From assembly GCF_900564145.1 (NCBI RefSeq), contig NZ_UOOB01000001.1:3102754-3166753 (forward strand): DNA of 64,000 bases, given 5' to 3'. The notes below the pieces were generated by a model. That model was given only the letters and a program-made list of their open reading frames with translations, did not search any database and was not told the origin of the DNA. The translations under genes and the position numbers were made by a program. Positions 34,540 to 43,844 of this stretch are shown in pieces. Origin of the DNA: Comamonas sp. lk. GTDB lineage: Bacteria; Pseudomonadota; Gammaproteobacteria; Burkholderiales; Burkholderiaceae_C. Each line of letters starts with the position of its first letter. Position 1 is the stretch's first letter.

Positions 34540-35472
34540 ATGTTTTTACTGCAAGCACCTGAAGTCCGTGAGCTGGAACTATTCAGTTCATTGCCCGAGT
34601 CCTTGCGCCGCCGCAAGCGAAGTGCCTGGGCCGATGCAAACCGCGGTGGAGCGATTGTTGACTCCTTTCTTGAGGGGCCTGTTTTTGACGGTAGCGGCAA
34701 TCTTTATGTGACCGACATCCCCTGGGGCCGCATCCTGCGCATAGATCCTCAGGGCAACTGGTCGCTGATCACGGAATACGACGGCGAACCCAATGGCATG
34801 AAATTCCTGGATGCCGATACGCTGCTCATTACCGACTACAAGAACGGGCTGATGTGCCTGAACATTGAGAGTGGTCAGGTAAGCCCCTATCTGGAGCGTC
34901 GCAACAGCGAGCGCTTTAAAGGGGTGAACGATCTCGTATTCGACAGCCAGGGCAATTTGTATTTCACGGATCAGGGGCAGAGCGGGCTGCAGGATCCGTC
35001 GGGACGTCTTTATCGTCTGCGCCCCAATGGGCAGCTTGATCTATTGCTGAGCAATGTGCCAAGCCCAAATGGCGTGGCACTGTCACCAGATGAACGCGTG
35101 CTGTACCTTGCGGTGACTCGCGGCAACTGCATATGGCGGGTACCGCTGCTTTCCGATGGCAGTGTATCCAAAGTGAGCCAGTTTTTTACCTCATACGGTC
35201 CCAGTGGCCCCGATGGTCTTGCTGTGGATGTGGAAGGTCGCTTGCTGGTTGCCAATCCGGGGCTGGGCTATGTCTGGGTACTTAACAGTCGCGCGGAGCC
35301 TGTACAGGTGCTGCGCAGCATGCCTGGTATTTCTACGACCAATCTGGCATTTGGCGGCACGGATCGTTGCGATCTCTACGTGACCGATTCCACGCACGGG
35401 CATGTTCTGCGAGCAACAATGAGTGTGCAGGGGCTGCAACTGCATCGGCTGGGCAGCAAGGGGAAGAACTGA
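34540..35472 (+). CDS. SMP-30/gluconolactonase-type beta-propeller hydrolase
   Basis: The 310-residue protein has repeated propeller strands: LEGPVFDGSGNLYVTDIPWGRI with its metal-binding Glu, NGMKF, GVNDLVFDSQGNLYFTD, SPNGVALSPDERVLYLAVT and GPDGLAVDVEGRL. These are the SMP-30/LRE divalent-metal ligands. The family hydrolyses sugar-acid and related lactones. It starts 10 bp after the second amidohydrolase and closes the module. No signal peptide, so cytoplasmic. Confidence 0.9.
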   Translation: MFLLQAPEVRELELFSSLPESLRRRKRSAWADANRGGAIVDSFLEGPVFDGSGNLYVTDIPWGRILRIDPQGNWSLITEYDGEPNGMKFLDADTLLITDYKNGLMCLNIESGQVSPYLERRNSERFKGVNDLVFDSQGNLYFTDQGQSGLQDPSGRLYRLRPNGQLDLLLSNVPSPNGVALSPDERVLYLAVTRGNCIWRVPLLSDGSVSKVSQFFTSYGPSGPDGLAVDVEGRLLVANPGLGYVWVLNSRAEPVQVLRSMPGISTTNLAFGGTDRCDLYVTDSTHGHVLRATMSVQGLQLHRLGSKGKN

Positions 35473-35578
35473 AGCACAGGCAGATGATCGAGCGGCCATT
35501 GAGATCCGGCAGGGTTTATCGCTGGTCCGGTGACGGATCTGGGGTGTCGAGCGAAAGTTCAGCTCAAACACCTCACGG

Positions 35579-36196
35579 TCAGCTCCTGGCTCTGGGCTTG
35601 AAGAGGTGGATGGTTTCACCGCGCGCAAGCATCTCCACCAACTGGGCAATACGCCTGGCACGTGTCTCGGCTTTCACGGCCGTCTGGATACGCCACAATA
35701 CCGCGTAGCGATTGGCCGCATTGATCGTTGCAAAGAAAGTCTTGGCCCTTGGCTCGGCTTCCAGCGCAGCTAGCAGATCCTCGGGTACCGTGGACGTACG
35801 CGCACTGTCGTAAGCCCGCGCCCAGCGCCCGTCGGCCTTGGCAGCCTCAATCTGCGCATGGCCGGGCGCCTGCATGCGACCCGCCTTAATGAGTGCCTCG
35901 ACCTTGTCGACATTGACTTTCGACCAAATGCTGCGCGCGCGCCGGGGCGTAAAGCGCTGAAGAAAGTGCTGCTCGTCGAGGCCTTTTTTCTGGCCATCGA
36001 TCCAGCCCCAACAAAGCGCAATCTCCACCGCCTCGGGGTAGGTCACGCTGGGTTCGTTGGCGCCACGCTTGGCGATCTTGAGCCAGAGGCCATCGGAAGC
36101 AGCATGATTTTTCTTCATCCAAGCCTCAAAAGCCTTGGCGCTCTTGAATAAGCTCGGCGCGGAGTCGAGTTGGATGGCAGATTTGGCGGTAGGCAT
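35579..36196 (-). CDS. YdeI/OmpD-associated (OmdA) family protein
   Basis: The start at 36196 (MPTAKSAIQLDS) gives 205 residues; the in-frame upstream extension is unlikely. Conserved family blocks include AWMKKNHAASDGLWLKI, CWGWIDGQKKGLD, QRFTPRRARSIWSKVN and a C-terminal helix with RRIAQLVEML. The fold is known but the biochemical role is not well established. It lies convergent to the SMP-30 gene with about 106 bp between them and appears unrelated to the catabolic modules. Confidence 0.85.
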   Translation of the reverse strand: MPTAKSAIQLDSAPSLFKSAKAFEAWMKKNHAASDGLWLKIAKRGANEPSVTYPEAVEIALCWGWIDGQKKGLDEQHFLQRFTPRRARSIWSKVNVDKVEALIKAGRMQAPGHAQIEAAKADGRWARAYDSARTSTVPEDLLAALEAEPRAKTFFATINAANRYAVLWRIQTAVKAETRARRIAQLVEMLARGETIHLFKPRARS

Positions 36197-36351
36197 TGCC
36201 CTGAGTGTGCCGCAACAAGCGCCCCCGCGCGTCTCGCTGCGCAGCGATGAGGCTTGGTGCATCTGTGCGACATGAAAGGGCCCGCCTGTCTTGCGCGACC
36301 TATCGCCCAGTCGTCTCGCGATCGCATTGACTCGCAGTTGAGAGAAGCCAG

Positions 36352-36769
36352 AGAGGCTTCACCTGGCTGTCGCTCAATCTGCATGGTCTGATGCAAGCCT
36401 GCCAGGCGCTGCTGCCTGCCATGCAGGACAAGGGCTGGGCCACACATTATGGCAATCAACTCCGACGCAGCACGCACGGCCACAGGCATGGGCTTGTGTG
36501 CTTACGGCGCTGCCAAGACGGCGGCGATCGGCTTTATCCGCAATCTCTCGGGTGAGGGAAGTCTCCATGGCGTGACGGCCAATGCGCTGTCGCTGGGCAC
36601 CCTGAACAACTGGGAAGGCTCCGAGAAAATTGCCAAGAAGGGGACCTCCATCGGCCGCGCCGGATCACCTCAGAATGTGGGCGCCGCCGTGACCTATCTG
36701 GCATCGACCGAGGCAGAGTGAATCAACGGCCAGGTATTGCCGGTGAACTGCGGCGGCTTGGTTGCCTGA
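36352..36769 (+). pseudogene. Broken short-chain dehydrogenase (truncated, frameshift and internal stop)
   Basis: SDR sequence begins abruptly in one frame (NLHGLMQACQALLPAMQDKG, about 36370-36431), continues after a one-base shift as MAINSDAARTATGMG and CAYGAAKTAAIGF (Tyr-x3-Lys active site retained), runs into TGA at 36719-36721, and resumes as INGQVLPVNCGG up to TGA at 36767. The N-terminal cofactor domain is missing. Three independent lesions make a functional product very unlikely. The 155 bp between 36197 and 36351 holds nothing I recognise. Confidence 0.7.
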
Positions 36770-36836
36770 GCATCAAAAGTAGACACAAATGGTGAAAATT
36801 GGACTGTCTCCCGAGATTCAGGGGGTGATCTCATAC

Positions 36837-37814
36837 TCAGTGCTGATGCGTCAATGAACATCCGAACTGATAGCAAACGTTGCAGAAGCGATGGACGTTA
36901 TCCTCTTCGTTAAAGCGCGATTTTTTAAGGCTTGTCCAACTCACCAATGCATCGCTGAACTTCTTGGCGGCAGGAGAGAGAGAGCGAGCTGAATGCAGCA
37001 CCAACACAACTTTCCGCTCCAGTTTCGGTTGAAAAATCGGTTTAAAAAGCAACCCCAATGACTCAGACAGGCGGCGTGTCGATCCCGTCAAAATGCCCAC
37101 ACCCAGGCCACCAGCGACCATGCCAATCGTGGTCAGGGGCAGTGCTACCTCATGCACATATTTCAGAGAAATGCCTTCACTTGCCAGAGAGAACTCCAGA
37201 GCCGTGCGCACCGGATTACCTTTGCGTGAACCAATCAGCGGAAATTTCTGCAGCTCTTTCCAGGTCACGCTTTTTTTCCTAGCCAGGGCATGGTCCTGCT
37301 GCACGACCGCAAAAAATGGCTCTGACCAAAGTGTCTTCATGGACAGATCGCCATGATCCCCAAAGGCTGAGCCCACGCCGAAATCCACCGCTCCGCCACT
37401 GACCATCTGGATCACATCGTCCTGCGTCACATCCAGCAATTCGATGCGGATGCCCGGATGCATCTCGCTAAAGGCTTTGACCATTCGGGGAAGCACCAAA
37501 GCCGCCTGCATGGACGATGCAGCAATAGAAACTCGACCTCGCTCCAGTGTCTTGAGCTGGGCAGATCCATCAAGCATGGCATCCAGATCGGCCAGCGTCT
37601 TCTTGGCCAGCGGCAGTATCTCCATACCACCCTCCGTCAAGCGCAACATGCGTGTGTGACGGTCAAAAAGCTTGAGACCCAGCAAGTCCTCAAGCTCCTT
37701 GAGCTGTTTGCTGATGCTGGACTGCGGCAAGCCCAGCACTTCACCCGCTCTGGTGAGGCTGCCCTCTTCGGAAACTGCCACAAACACTTCGAGCTGACGT
37801 AGGGTAATCGACAT
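36837..37814 (-). CDS. LysR-type transcriptional regulator
   Basis: The 325-residue LTTR has an N-terminal winged helix (LRQLEVFVAVSEEGSLTRAGEVLGLPQSSISKQLKELED, given here as separate parts: residues 5-43) and a two-lobe effector domain from about residue 90. The C-terminus is about 25 residues longer than usual and Cys-containing. It is the nearest regulator gene to the UbiX/molybdenum-hydroxylase operon beginning at 38446, so control of that module is a reasonable inference, although a small unrelated gene lies between. A dyad overlaps its start codon. Confidence 0.9.
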   Translation of the reverse strand: MSITLRQLEVFVAVSEEGSLTRAGEVLGLPQSSISKQLKELEDLLGLKLFDRHTRMLRLTEGGMEILPLAKKTLADLDAMLDGSAQLKTLERGRVSIAASSMQAALVLPRMVKAFSEMHPGIRIELLDVTQDDVIQMVSGGAVDFGVGSAFGDHGDLSMKTLWSEPFFAVVQQDHALARKKSVTWKELQKFPLIGSRKGNPVRTALEFSLASEGISLKYVHEVALPLTTIGMVAGGLGVGILTGSTRRLSESLGLLFKPIFQPKLERKVVLVLHSARSLSPAAKKFSDALVSWTSLKKSRFNEEDNVHRFCNVCYQFGCSLTHQH

Positions 37815-37854
37815 ATATTTATCGCCAAATCATATGAATCAGCAATGAATATAT
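37813..37854. promoter_or_regulatory. Nested dyad at the LysR gene start, possible autoregulatory site
   Basis: ATATATT (37813-37819) and AATATAT (37848-37854) flank TCATATGA (37830-37837), and all three are centred on the same point (37833.5). The region is far more AT-rich than its surroundings. It overlaps the LysR initiation codon, a position where LTTRs often repress their own gene. Confidence 0.35.
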
Positions 37855-37999
37855 AAGCTTGCAATAGTTTTACAAAGCGCGGCCTTCTGCCAGCATTGAC
37901 TCATCCCCGTGACGAAAAGGCTTCGTCGGGTTGGTGTTCCGAATGCAGGAGACCAAGATGCTGTGCTCTACCCTCATGTTCTCAAGGGGAGCTTCAGAT

Positions 38000-38395
38000 C
38001 TAGCCACCAGCGGTGTAGTCCGTGGTAGATCGGGCCAGGTGTGTGTCAAGCCATTCGCAAAGCAGTCGTACCTGCGTGCGCTCGGCCAGCAGTTCAGCGC
38101 CCTGAATCTGCTCTCTGATTTCAGCAGCCTCAAGCACCTTGGTCTCCATAAGTTTCATGCCTCGGCGCAACTGGCGCAGCGGCAGCAGCACTTGAGCACG
38201 CCAGTCGCTCACAAAGGCGGCAGCCTCCTGTCTAGCTTGCTCGCTCAAGCGGTATCCCCGCGCCTGGGCACATTCCCAGAAAAGCTCCAGCACCACGTCC
38301 AGACCTTGCTGCTCCTGCCGCTGCAAAAGCGCTGCCGCATGCTCGTGATCGGCATAGCGCTCGCAAATTTCCTTCCAGGTCTGTTCAGAGTTCAT
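38000..38395 (-). CDS. TIGR02444-like (DUF2390) protein
   Basis: The 131-residue, mainly helical cytoplasmic protein resembles TIGR02444/DUF2390 proteins: the QQGLDVVLELFWECAQARG segment (about 29-47) and WRAQVLLPLRQLRRGMK (about 65-81). Function of the family is unknown. It is divergent from the UbiX gene (51 bp apart) and upstream of the LysR gene on the same strand. Confidence 0.72.
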   Translation of the reverse strand: MNSEQTWKEICERYADHEHAAALLQRQEQQGLDVVLELFWECAQARGYRLSEQARQEAAAFVSDWRAQVLLPLRQLRRGMKLMETKVLEAAEIREQIQGAELLAERTQVRLLCEWLDTHLARSTTDYTAGG

Positions 38396-38445
38396 GGCTT
38401 CAAAAGTTTTGTGCTGCAGGCAAACGCCTGGTTAGGAGCGTCTAA

Positions 38446-39054
38446 ATGAAGATACAGCCGATCAATCGTCAGCGCCTGATTGTGGCAATTTCCGGAGCCT
38501 CCGGATTTGTCTATGGCCACAGGCTACTACAGCTGCTTCAAGGCACAGACATCGAGGCTCACCTCATCCTCAGCCGTGCAGCACTGATCACCATGGGTGC
38601 AGAAACCGAGCTCAGTCTTTCCGACGTCACGTCCTTGGCCGCCCAGGTTCACAAGAACGAGGACATAGGCGCCTGCGTGGCCAGCGGCTCCTACAAAACC
38701 CTCGGCATGGTGATTGCGCCTTGCTCCATGAAGACACTGGCCGAGATCGCCAACGGCATTGGCTCCACGCTGATTTCCCGAGCTGCTGACGTGATGCTCA
38801 AGGAGCGCCGCCGCCTGGTGCTGATGGCACGCGAAACACCGCTGACGCTGACGCACCTCAAGAACATGCTGGCCGTTACCGAGATGGGGGCCATCGTCGC
38901 CCCGCCGGTGCCAGCCTTCTACACCCGGCCTGCTGATCTCAATGAAATGGTCGATCACTCGCTGGGCCGGGTGCTGGATCTTTTCGATATTGAAGTGAAT
39001 GCCGTCAAGCGCTGGCAAGGGCTCTCAGCCAGCCGCCGCGCCGAAGTCTCATGA
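38446..39054 (+). CDS. ubiX: UbiX-family flavin prenyltransferase
   Basis: The 202-residue UbiX/Pad1-type flavoprotein has the N-terminal VAISGASGFVYGHRLLQLL nucleotide-binding segment, the active-site loop GMVIAPCSMKTLAEIANGI and RRRLVLMARETPLTLTHLKNM. UbiX makes prenylated FMN from FMN and dimethylallyl phosphate, the cofactor of UbiD decarboxylases. A UbiD gene lies 6.8 kb downstream in the same direction, so this copy probably serves the catabolic decarboxylase rather than ubiquinone synthesis. First gene of the module B operon. The symbol marks family membership only. Confidence 0.9.
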   Translation: MKIQPINRQRLIVAISGASGFVYGHRLLQLLQGTDIEAHLILSRAALITMGAETELSLSDVTSLAAQVHKNEDIGACVASGSYKTLGMVIAPCSMKTLAEIANGIGSTLISRAADVMLKERRRLVLMARETPLTLTHLKNMLAVTEMGAIVAPPVPAFYTRPADLNEMVDHSLGRVLDLFDIEVNAVKRWQGLSASRRAEVS

Positions 39055-39070
39055 AACAGGAGCTCCCCGC

Positions 39071-39940
39071 ATGAAATTCTTTGAATATGTCGAGCCCGGC
39101 AGCCTGCAAGAGGCTTCGGAGCTGCTGCAGCGCTGCGCTGGCTCAGCCAGTCTGATGGCCGGAGGCACAGACCTCATGGTGATGATGAAAGAGCATGTTC
39201 GCGCTCCATCCCATGTGGTCAATCTCAAGAAGATCCCCGGACTGAATGACTTCAGCTACGCGCCAGGCAGCGGTCTGCGCATAGGCGCTCTGGTGACCAC
39301 CCGCGAGATCGAGACCTCGGCCATCACGCTCAAACACTATGCCAGTCTGGCCAAGGCCTGCACCGATTTCGCCTCCATCCAGGTGCGCAATCGTGCCACC
39401 CTGGCGGGCAATGTGTGCCGCGCATCCCCTTCAGCTGACAGCTTGCCGCCACTGATCGCCGACGGAGCCGTGCTCAACATCCACGGACTGCACGGTCAGC
39501 GCCAATGCCGAGTTGAAGATTTCCTGCTAGGCCCTGGCCGCACGAGCCTGGCCACTGACGAAGTCGTCACGCGCATCGATATCCCTGCACCGCGTCCCCG
39601 CACGGGCAAGGTCTATCTCAAGCACGGCAGGCGCAGCCAGATGGAACTGGCCACCGTCGGTGTGGCAGTCAGCCTCACTCTGGGTCCTGAAGGACATGTG
39701 GACACCGTCAGCATCATCCTCGCCGCCGTGGCACCCACACCGTTGCGTGCAGCCGGTGCGGAGACTTTGCTCAAGGGCTGCACCCTTGACGCAGCCCAGG
39801 TTCAGGCAGCAAGCCAGGCGGCCGCCGCGGCTGCAGCCCCCATCAGCGATGTGCGCGCCAGCGCCAACTACCGCCGGGACATGGTGCGCGTGCTCACCGC
39901 CCGCGCTCTGACTCAAGCCATCAAAGAGGCCCAAGAATGA
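39071..39940 (+). CDS. Molybdenum hydroxylase FAD subunit (CoxM/XdhB-like)
   Basis: The 289-residue FAD-binding subunit of the xanthine oxidase family starts MKFFEYVEPGSLQEA and has SLMAGGTDLMVMMK (FAD pyrophosphate loop, about 30-43) and RNRATLAGNVCRASPSAD. It has no extra 4Fe-4S insertion, which argues against the HcrB type of 4-hydroxybenzoyl-CoA reductase. It passes electrons from the Fe-S subunit to an acceptor. Its stop overlaps the next gene by 4 bp. Confidence 0.92.
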   Translation: MKFFEYVEPGSLQEASELLQRCAGSASLMAGGTDLMVMMKEHVRAPSHVVNLKKIPGLNDFSYAPGSGLRIGALVTTREIETSAITLKHYASLAKACTDFASIQVRNRATLAGNVCRASPSADSLPPLIADGAVLNIHGLHGQRQCRVEDFLLGPGRTSLATDEVVTRIDIPAPRPRTGKVYLKHGRRSQMELATVGVAVSLTLGPEGHVDTVSIILAAVAPTPLRAAGAETLLKGCTLDAAQVQAASQAAAAAAAPISDVRASANYRRDMVRVLTARALTQAIKEAQE

Positions 39941-40425
39941 AAAAGCTCAGTGTTTCATGCACGGTCAACGGCGAGTTGCTGGACTTTGAAGTCGCACCCA
40001 ACCGCAGCCTTTTGGATGCACTTCGCTCCGAGATGGGTCTGACGGGCACCAAAAAAGGCTGTGATGTGGGCGAGTGCGGCTCTTGCACCATCTTGTTCAA
40101 TGGCCAGCCCACCAATGCCTGCCTGGTACTTGCTGCAGAAGCCCATGGCGCAGAAATCACCACGGTAGAAGGTCTGCAAAGCCCCGACGGCACACTGCAC
40201 CCGTTGCAGGAATGTTTCATGCAGTGCGGCGCAGCGCAATGCGGCTTTTGCACCCCCGGCATTCTGGTCGCCGCCAAGGCCTTGCTTGACATCAACCCCA
40301 ACCCCACGGAAGAAGACATTCGCTTTGCGATTGCCGGCAATATCTGCCGCTGCACCGGCTACACCAAGATTGTGGATGCCATTGCCGCTGCCGCCCCCGC
40401 CATGCAGGAGGCCGCAGCATCATGA
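39937..40425 (+). CDS. Molybdenum hydroxylase 2Fe-2S subunit (CoxS/XdhA N-terminal-like)
   Basis: The 162-residue protein carries two [2Fe-2S] clusters: a plant-ferredoxin-type site (CDVGECGSC and a later Cys in NACL) and the helical-bundle site (QCGFCTPG and CRCTGY). Length is typical of the small subunit. It is coupled to both neighbours by ATGA overlaps, giving the order medium-small-large used by CO-dehydrogenase-type molybdenum hydroxylases. Confidence 0.93.
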   Translation: MKKLSVSCTVNGELLDFEVAPNRSLLDALRSEMGLTGTKKGCDVGECGSCTILFNGQPTNACLVLAAEAHGAEITTVEGLQSPDGTLHPLQECFMQCGAAQCGFCTPGILVAAKALLDINPNPTEEDIRFAIAGNICRCTGYTKIVDAIAAAAPAMQEAAAS

Positions 40426-42716
40426 ACAAGAAATCCATCATCGGAACCAGCGTCAAGCGCAACGATTTGCTCGCCAAGGTGACTGGCGACGCAAAATACG
40501 TGGCCGACATGCATCTGCCTGGCTTGCTCTATGCCAGAACCAAGCGCAGCAATATCGCCCATGCTCGCATTGTGAAAATCGACACAAGCCGGGCTCTGGC
40601 TCTGCCCGGAGTCAAGGCGGTGCTGACGCACGAGAACGTTCCGCGTGTTCTGCATGCAGGCTCGCCCCACCCTCGCTCTGCATCGGTCACCTGTGACCAG
40701 TACATTTTGGACAGCAAGGTCCGCTACTGGGGTGAAAGTGTGGCGGTGGTCGCCGCGACCAGCGAAGAAATTGCCGAGCAGGCGCTGGATCTGATCGATG
40801 TTGAATATGAAGCCTTGCCCGCCTTCTTCACCACCGAAGAGGCACTGGCAGCGCCTGATACACAGCTGATTCACGACCGCGAGCCGGGCCGCAATCTGGT
40901 ACTGCCACCCGTGAAAATTCAGCGCGGCAATATCGAAAAAGGCTTTGCCGAGGCCGACTTCATCCTGGAAGGTGAATACGAAGGAGGCCGCCCCACGCCA
41001 GCCTATATGGAGCCCAATGCCTGCATGTGCCAATGGGACGGCAACGGCAATCTCACGGTCTGGATCTCCACGCAGACCGCTTTCATGGTGCGCGGCATCA
41101 TGGCTGAGGTGCTGGGCCTGCCGCTGCACAAAGTGCGGGTACTGGTGGACCATATGGGCGGCGGCTTTGGTGCCAAGCAAGACTTGTTCCAAAGCGAATT
41201 CCTGTGTGCCCTGCTGGCCAAGCAGACCCGCAGACCGGTGCGCATGGAGTTCTCTCGCGAAGAGACATTTCTGGGCGGCCGCACCCGCCACCCCGTCAAG
41301 ATCTGGCTCAAACAGGGCTTTCGCAAGGACGGCAGCATTACCGCGCGCCAGGCCCGCGTAGTCTTCAATTCCGGCGCATATGGCTCGCACGGCCCAGGCG
41401 TGACCAATGTGGGCACAGCCGCGATGACCTCGCTGTATCGATGCGAGAACGTGGATCTGGAAGGACTCTGCGTCTATACCAATAGTCCCATTGCGGGCGC
41501 ATTTCGCGGCTACGGCGTGGTGCAGACTTATTTTGCGCTGGACTTGCAGCTCGACGAAGCTGCTGTCGTACTGGGCATGAACCCTGCAGAACTCAAGCTC
41601 AAGAACGCCGTGAGCGAGGGCGATCTGGCTCCTTCCGGACACCCCATTGTCGGCAACGGTCTGCCCGACTGCATACGTCGGGGCATGCAGGAAGTCCATT
41701 GGCCCCGCAGCCCTGAGCAGACCGAAGGTCCTGTACGCCACGGCTGGGGCATGGGCTGCGAAATGCATGGCAGCAGTGCCTACCCCGGCATCAAGGAGCA
41801 AGGCAATGCCATCGTCAAGATGAATGAGGATGGCACGGTCGTACTACTGACCGGAACTGCCGGCCTGGGCACAGGTGCCCACACGGCTCTGGCGCAGATC
41901 GTGGCCGAAGAGCTGGGCCTGTGTTTTGAGGCCATCAGCGTCACGCACGGCGACACGGATGTCGTTCCCTGGGACATTGGCGCTTTTGCCAGCCACACGA
42001 CTTATATGGGTGGTCGTGCGGCCCAGATGGCTGCAGCCAAGGTCAAGGAGCAGTTACTGGAAAGAGCTACCGGTTATCTGGATGCAGAGGCCAGCACGCT
42101 CGAAGTCTTGCAAGGTGTTATCCATGCGCCCAATGGCAAAAGCATGAGCGTGCGCGATGCTGTCGGACCACGCAAAGGCATTCCCGCCGCCCAACTGGTG
42201 GGCACGGCCACCTATCACCCGACCAAGGCCTACTCCTTCGCGGCCCACTTTGCAGAAGTCAGCGTAGACACAGAGACCGGCCAGATCACGGTGCTGCAAG
42301 TAGTTCCTGTACATGAGATCGGCAAGGTCATTCACCCCGTTGCCGCAGCAGGCCAGATCGAGGGCGGCATACAGCAAGGCATCGGTCACACGCTGTACGA
42401 GGACTACCAGATCGACATGAAGACAGGCCGATCTCTGAATGCCAACTTCGTTGACTACAAGATGCCGCTGTCCATGGACATGCCCCAGATCCGCACGGTG
42501 CTACTGGAAACCGCGCCCGACCCTGGAGGTCCGTTCGGTGCCAAGGGCGTGGGCGAGGACCCCATCATCGCCATCGGTCCGGCCATTGTGAACGCGGTCT
42601 ACGACGCCATCGGCGTGCGCTTTCATCACTACCCCATCCGCCCCGAGCAGGTGCTGCAAGCCCTGAAAGCCCAGGACGGTCAAAGCCAACGTGTCACAGA
42701 AGGAGCTCATGCATGA
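40422..42716 (+). CDS. Molybdenum hydroxylase catalytic subunit (CoxL/XdhC-type large subunit)
   Basis: The 764-residue large subunit binds molybdopterin. Family motifs are [17 protein letters not shown] near the N-terminus, [15 protein letters not shown] (about 246-260), GAFRGYG and the C-terminal GAKGVGEDP, whose Glu712 is the expected catalytic base. These enzymes add a hydroxyl group from water next to a ring nitrogen or to an aldehyde. The absence of the CO-dehydrogenase VAYRCSFR-type loop points away from CO oxidation. With purine-type transporters and a deaminase gene downstream, an N-heterocycle is the likely substrate. Confidence 0.92.
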   Translation: MNKKSIIGTSVKRNDLLAKVTGDAKYVADMHLPGLLYARTKRSNIAHARIVKIDTSRALALPGVKAVLTHENVPRVLHAGSPHPRSASVTCDQYILDSKVRYWGESVAVVAATSEEIAEQALDLIDVEYEALPAFFTTEEALAAPDTQLIHDREPGRNLVLPPVKIQRGNIEKGFAEADFILEGEYEGGRPTPAYMEPNACMCQWDGNGNLTVWISTQTAFMVRGIMAEVLGLPLHKVRVLVDHMGGGFGAKQDLFQSEFLCALLAKQTRRPVRMEFSREETFLGGRTRHPVKIWLKQGFRKDGSITARQARVVFNSGAYGSHGPGVTNVGTAAMTSLYRCENVDLEGLCVYTNSPIAGAFRGYGVVQTYFALDLQLDEAAVVLGMNPAELKLKNAVSEGDLAPSGHPIVGNGLPDCIRRGMQEVHWPRSPEQTEGPVRHGWGMGCEMHGSSAYPGIKEQGNAIVKMNEDGTVVLLTGTAGLGTGAHTALAQIVAEELGLCFEAISVTHGDTDVVPWDIGAFASHTTYMGGRAAQMAAAKVKEQLLERATGYLDAEASTLEVLQGVIHAPNGKSMSVRDAVGPRKGIPAAQLVGTATYHPTKAYSFAAHFAEVSVDTETGQITVLQVVPVHEIGKVIHPVAAAGQIEGGIQQGIGHTLYEDYQIDMKTGRSLNANFVDYKMPLSMDMPQIRTVLLETAPDPGGPFGAKGVGEDPIIAIGPAIVNAVYDAIGVRFHHYPIRPEQVLQALKAQDGQSQRVTEGAHA

Positions 42717-43810
42717 CCTCGACCAGCCAACGCCCTATTCCCGTCACCATCCTCACCGGCTTTCTCGGGGCAGGAAAGACCACGCTGCTCAACCACATCC
42801 TGACGGAAAAACATGGCCACCGCATTGCCGTGATCGAAAACGAGTTCGGCGAAGTCGATGTGGACTCCGACCTGGTGATGGCTTCGGAAGAGGAAATTTT
42901 TCAAGTCGCCAACGGCTGCATCTGCTGCGTGGTCGATGTGCGCAACGACCTGGTGGAGATTCTGCAAAAGCTGCTCGACCGCAAGGATCAGTTCGATCAC
43001 ATCCTCGTGGAAACCAGCGGGTTGGCCGATCCCTCGCCGGTTGCCGCGACCTTTTTCATGGACAACGAAGTAGCCAAGAAGGTGGTGCTGGACGGCATCG
43101 TGACCCTGGTGGATGCCGTGCATGTGCAGCCACACCTGGATGATCCTGCACTTGCCGAATACGACAACCAGGCAGTGACGCAGATTGTGGTGGCTGACCG
43201 CATCTTGCTCAACAAATCCGATCTGGTCAGCGAGAGCGAGCTGCAGGAAGTGGAGCGCCGCATTCGTACCCTCAACAGCAATGCTCCACTGATTCGCAGT
43301 GTTCAGGCACAGGTGGATCTGTCCCAGATTTTGGGCCTGCAGACCTTTGAGTCCGATGCGCTTTCCATGACAGACCCCGACTTTTTGCACCAACCTGCCA
43401 TAGGCGGCCATGTCTGCGATACGCATTGCGCGCACGACCATGAGCGTCTACCAGAAATCGGGCAATCCGTAGACCTGGGCCACACACACGACCCGTCGGT
43501 GAGTTCGGTGTCTTTCGTCTTCGACCGTCCCTTCGAAATCGACGCGCTGATGCAAACCCTTGATGGCTTGCTGGCCGAGCAAGGCGATGACATCTTCCGC
43601 GTCAAAGGCATCTTGCATGTGCAGGGCGATGACCGCCGCCATGTGCTGCAAGGCGTGCACCGCCTGCTCGAACTCAAACCTTCCATTCCCTGGTGGGACA
43701 AAGCGCCCAGCAGCAAGCTGGTTTTCATCGGCCGCAACCTCAACGCCTCGCTGCTGCGAAGCGCACTCACTCGTCACCTGGTTTCCATCGAGGCTCAGGA
43801 AGCCGCCTGA
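42713..43810 (+). CDS. COG0523 (CobW-like) GTPase metallochaperone
   Basis: The 365-residue protein has Walker [13 protein letters not shown], the family CxCC metal site GCICC (about residue 67), [11 protein letters not shown] and the NKSD guanine-specificity motif. It also has a Cys/His-rich stretch ([12 protein letters not shown], then LGHTHD), which suggests binding of Zn or a similar ion, and a C-terminal CobW domain. Its ATG overlaps the hydroxylase stop, and metal-dependent amidohydrolase genes follow. Delivery of metal to these hydrolases is an inference from position; COG0523 proteins are known for Zn, Co, nitrile hydratase and related targets. Confidence 0.92.
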   Translation: MTSTSQRPIPVTILTGFLGAGKTTLLNHILTEKHGHRIAVIENEFGEVDVDSDLVMASEEEIFQVANGCICCVVDVRNDLVEILQKLLDRKDQFDHILVETSGLADPSPVAATFFMDNEVAKKVVLDGIVTLVDAVHVQPHLDDPALAEYDNQAVTQIVVADRILLNKSDLVSESELQEVERRIRTLNSNAPLIRSVQAQVDLSQILGLQTFESDALSMTDPDFLHQPAIGGHVCDTHCAHDHERLPEIGQSVDLGHTHDPSVSSVSFVFDRPFEIDALMQTLDGLLAEQGDDIFRVKGILHVQGDDRRHVLQGVHRLLELKPSIPWWDKAPSSKLVFIGRNLNASLLRSALTRHLVSIEAQEAA

Positions 43811-43844
43811 AGCGCTTCATCCGTCATCACCAAAGGAGAGACAC

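Noticed and set aside
40359..41801. 480-codon - strand open frame over the molybdenum hydroxylase genes
   Set aside because: Antisense to the conserved large subunit; no family resemblance.
38446..42716. 4-hydroxybenzoyl-CoA reductase or CO dehydrogenase as the molybdenum enzyme
   Set aside because: The FAD subunit lacks the extra Fe-S insertion of HcrB, and the large subunit lacks the CO-dehydrogenase active-site Cys loop; only general xanthine-oxidase family membership is supported.
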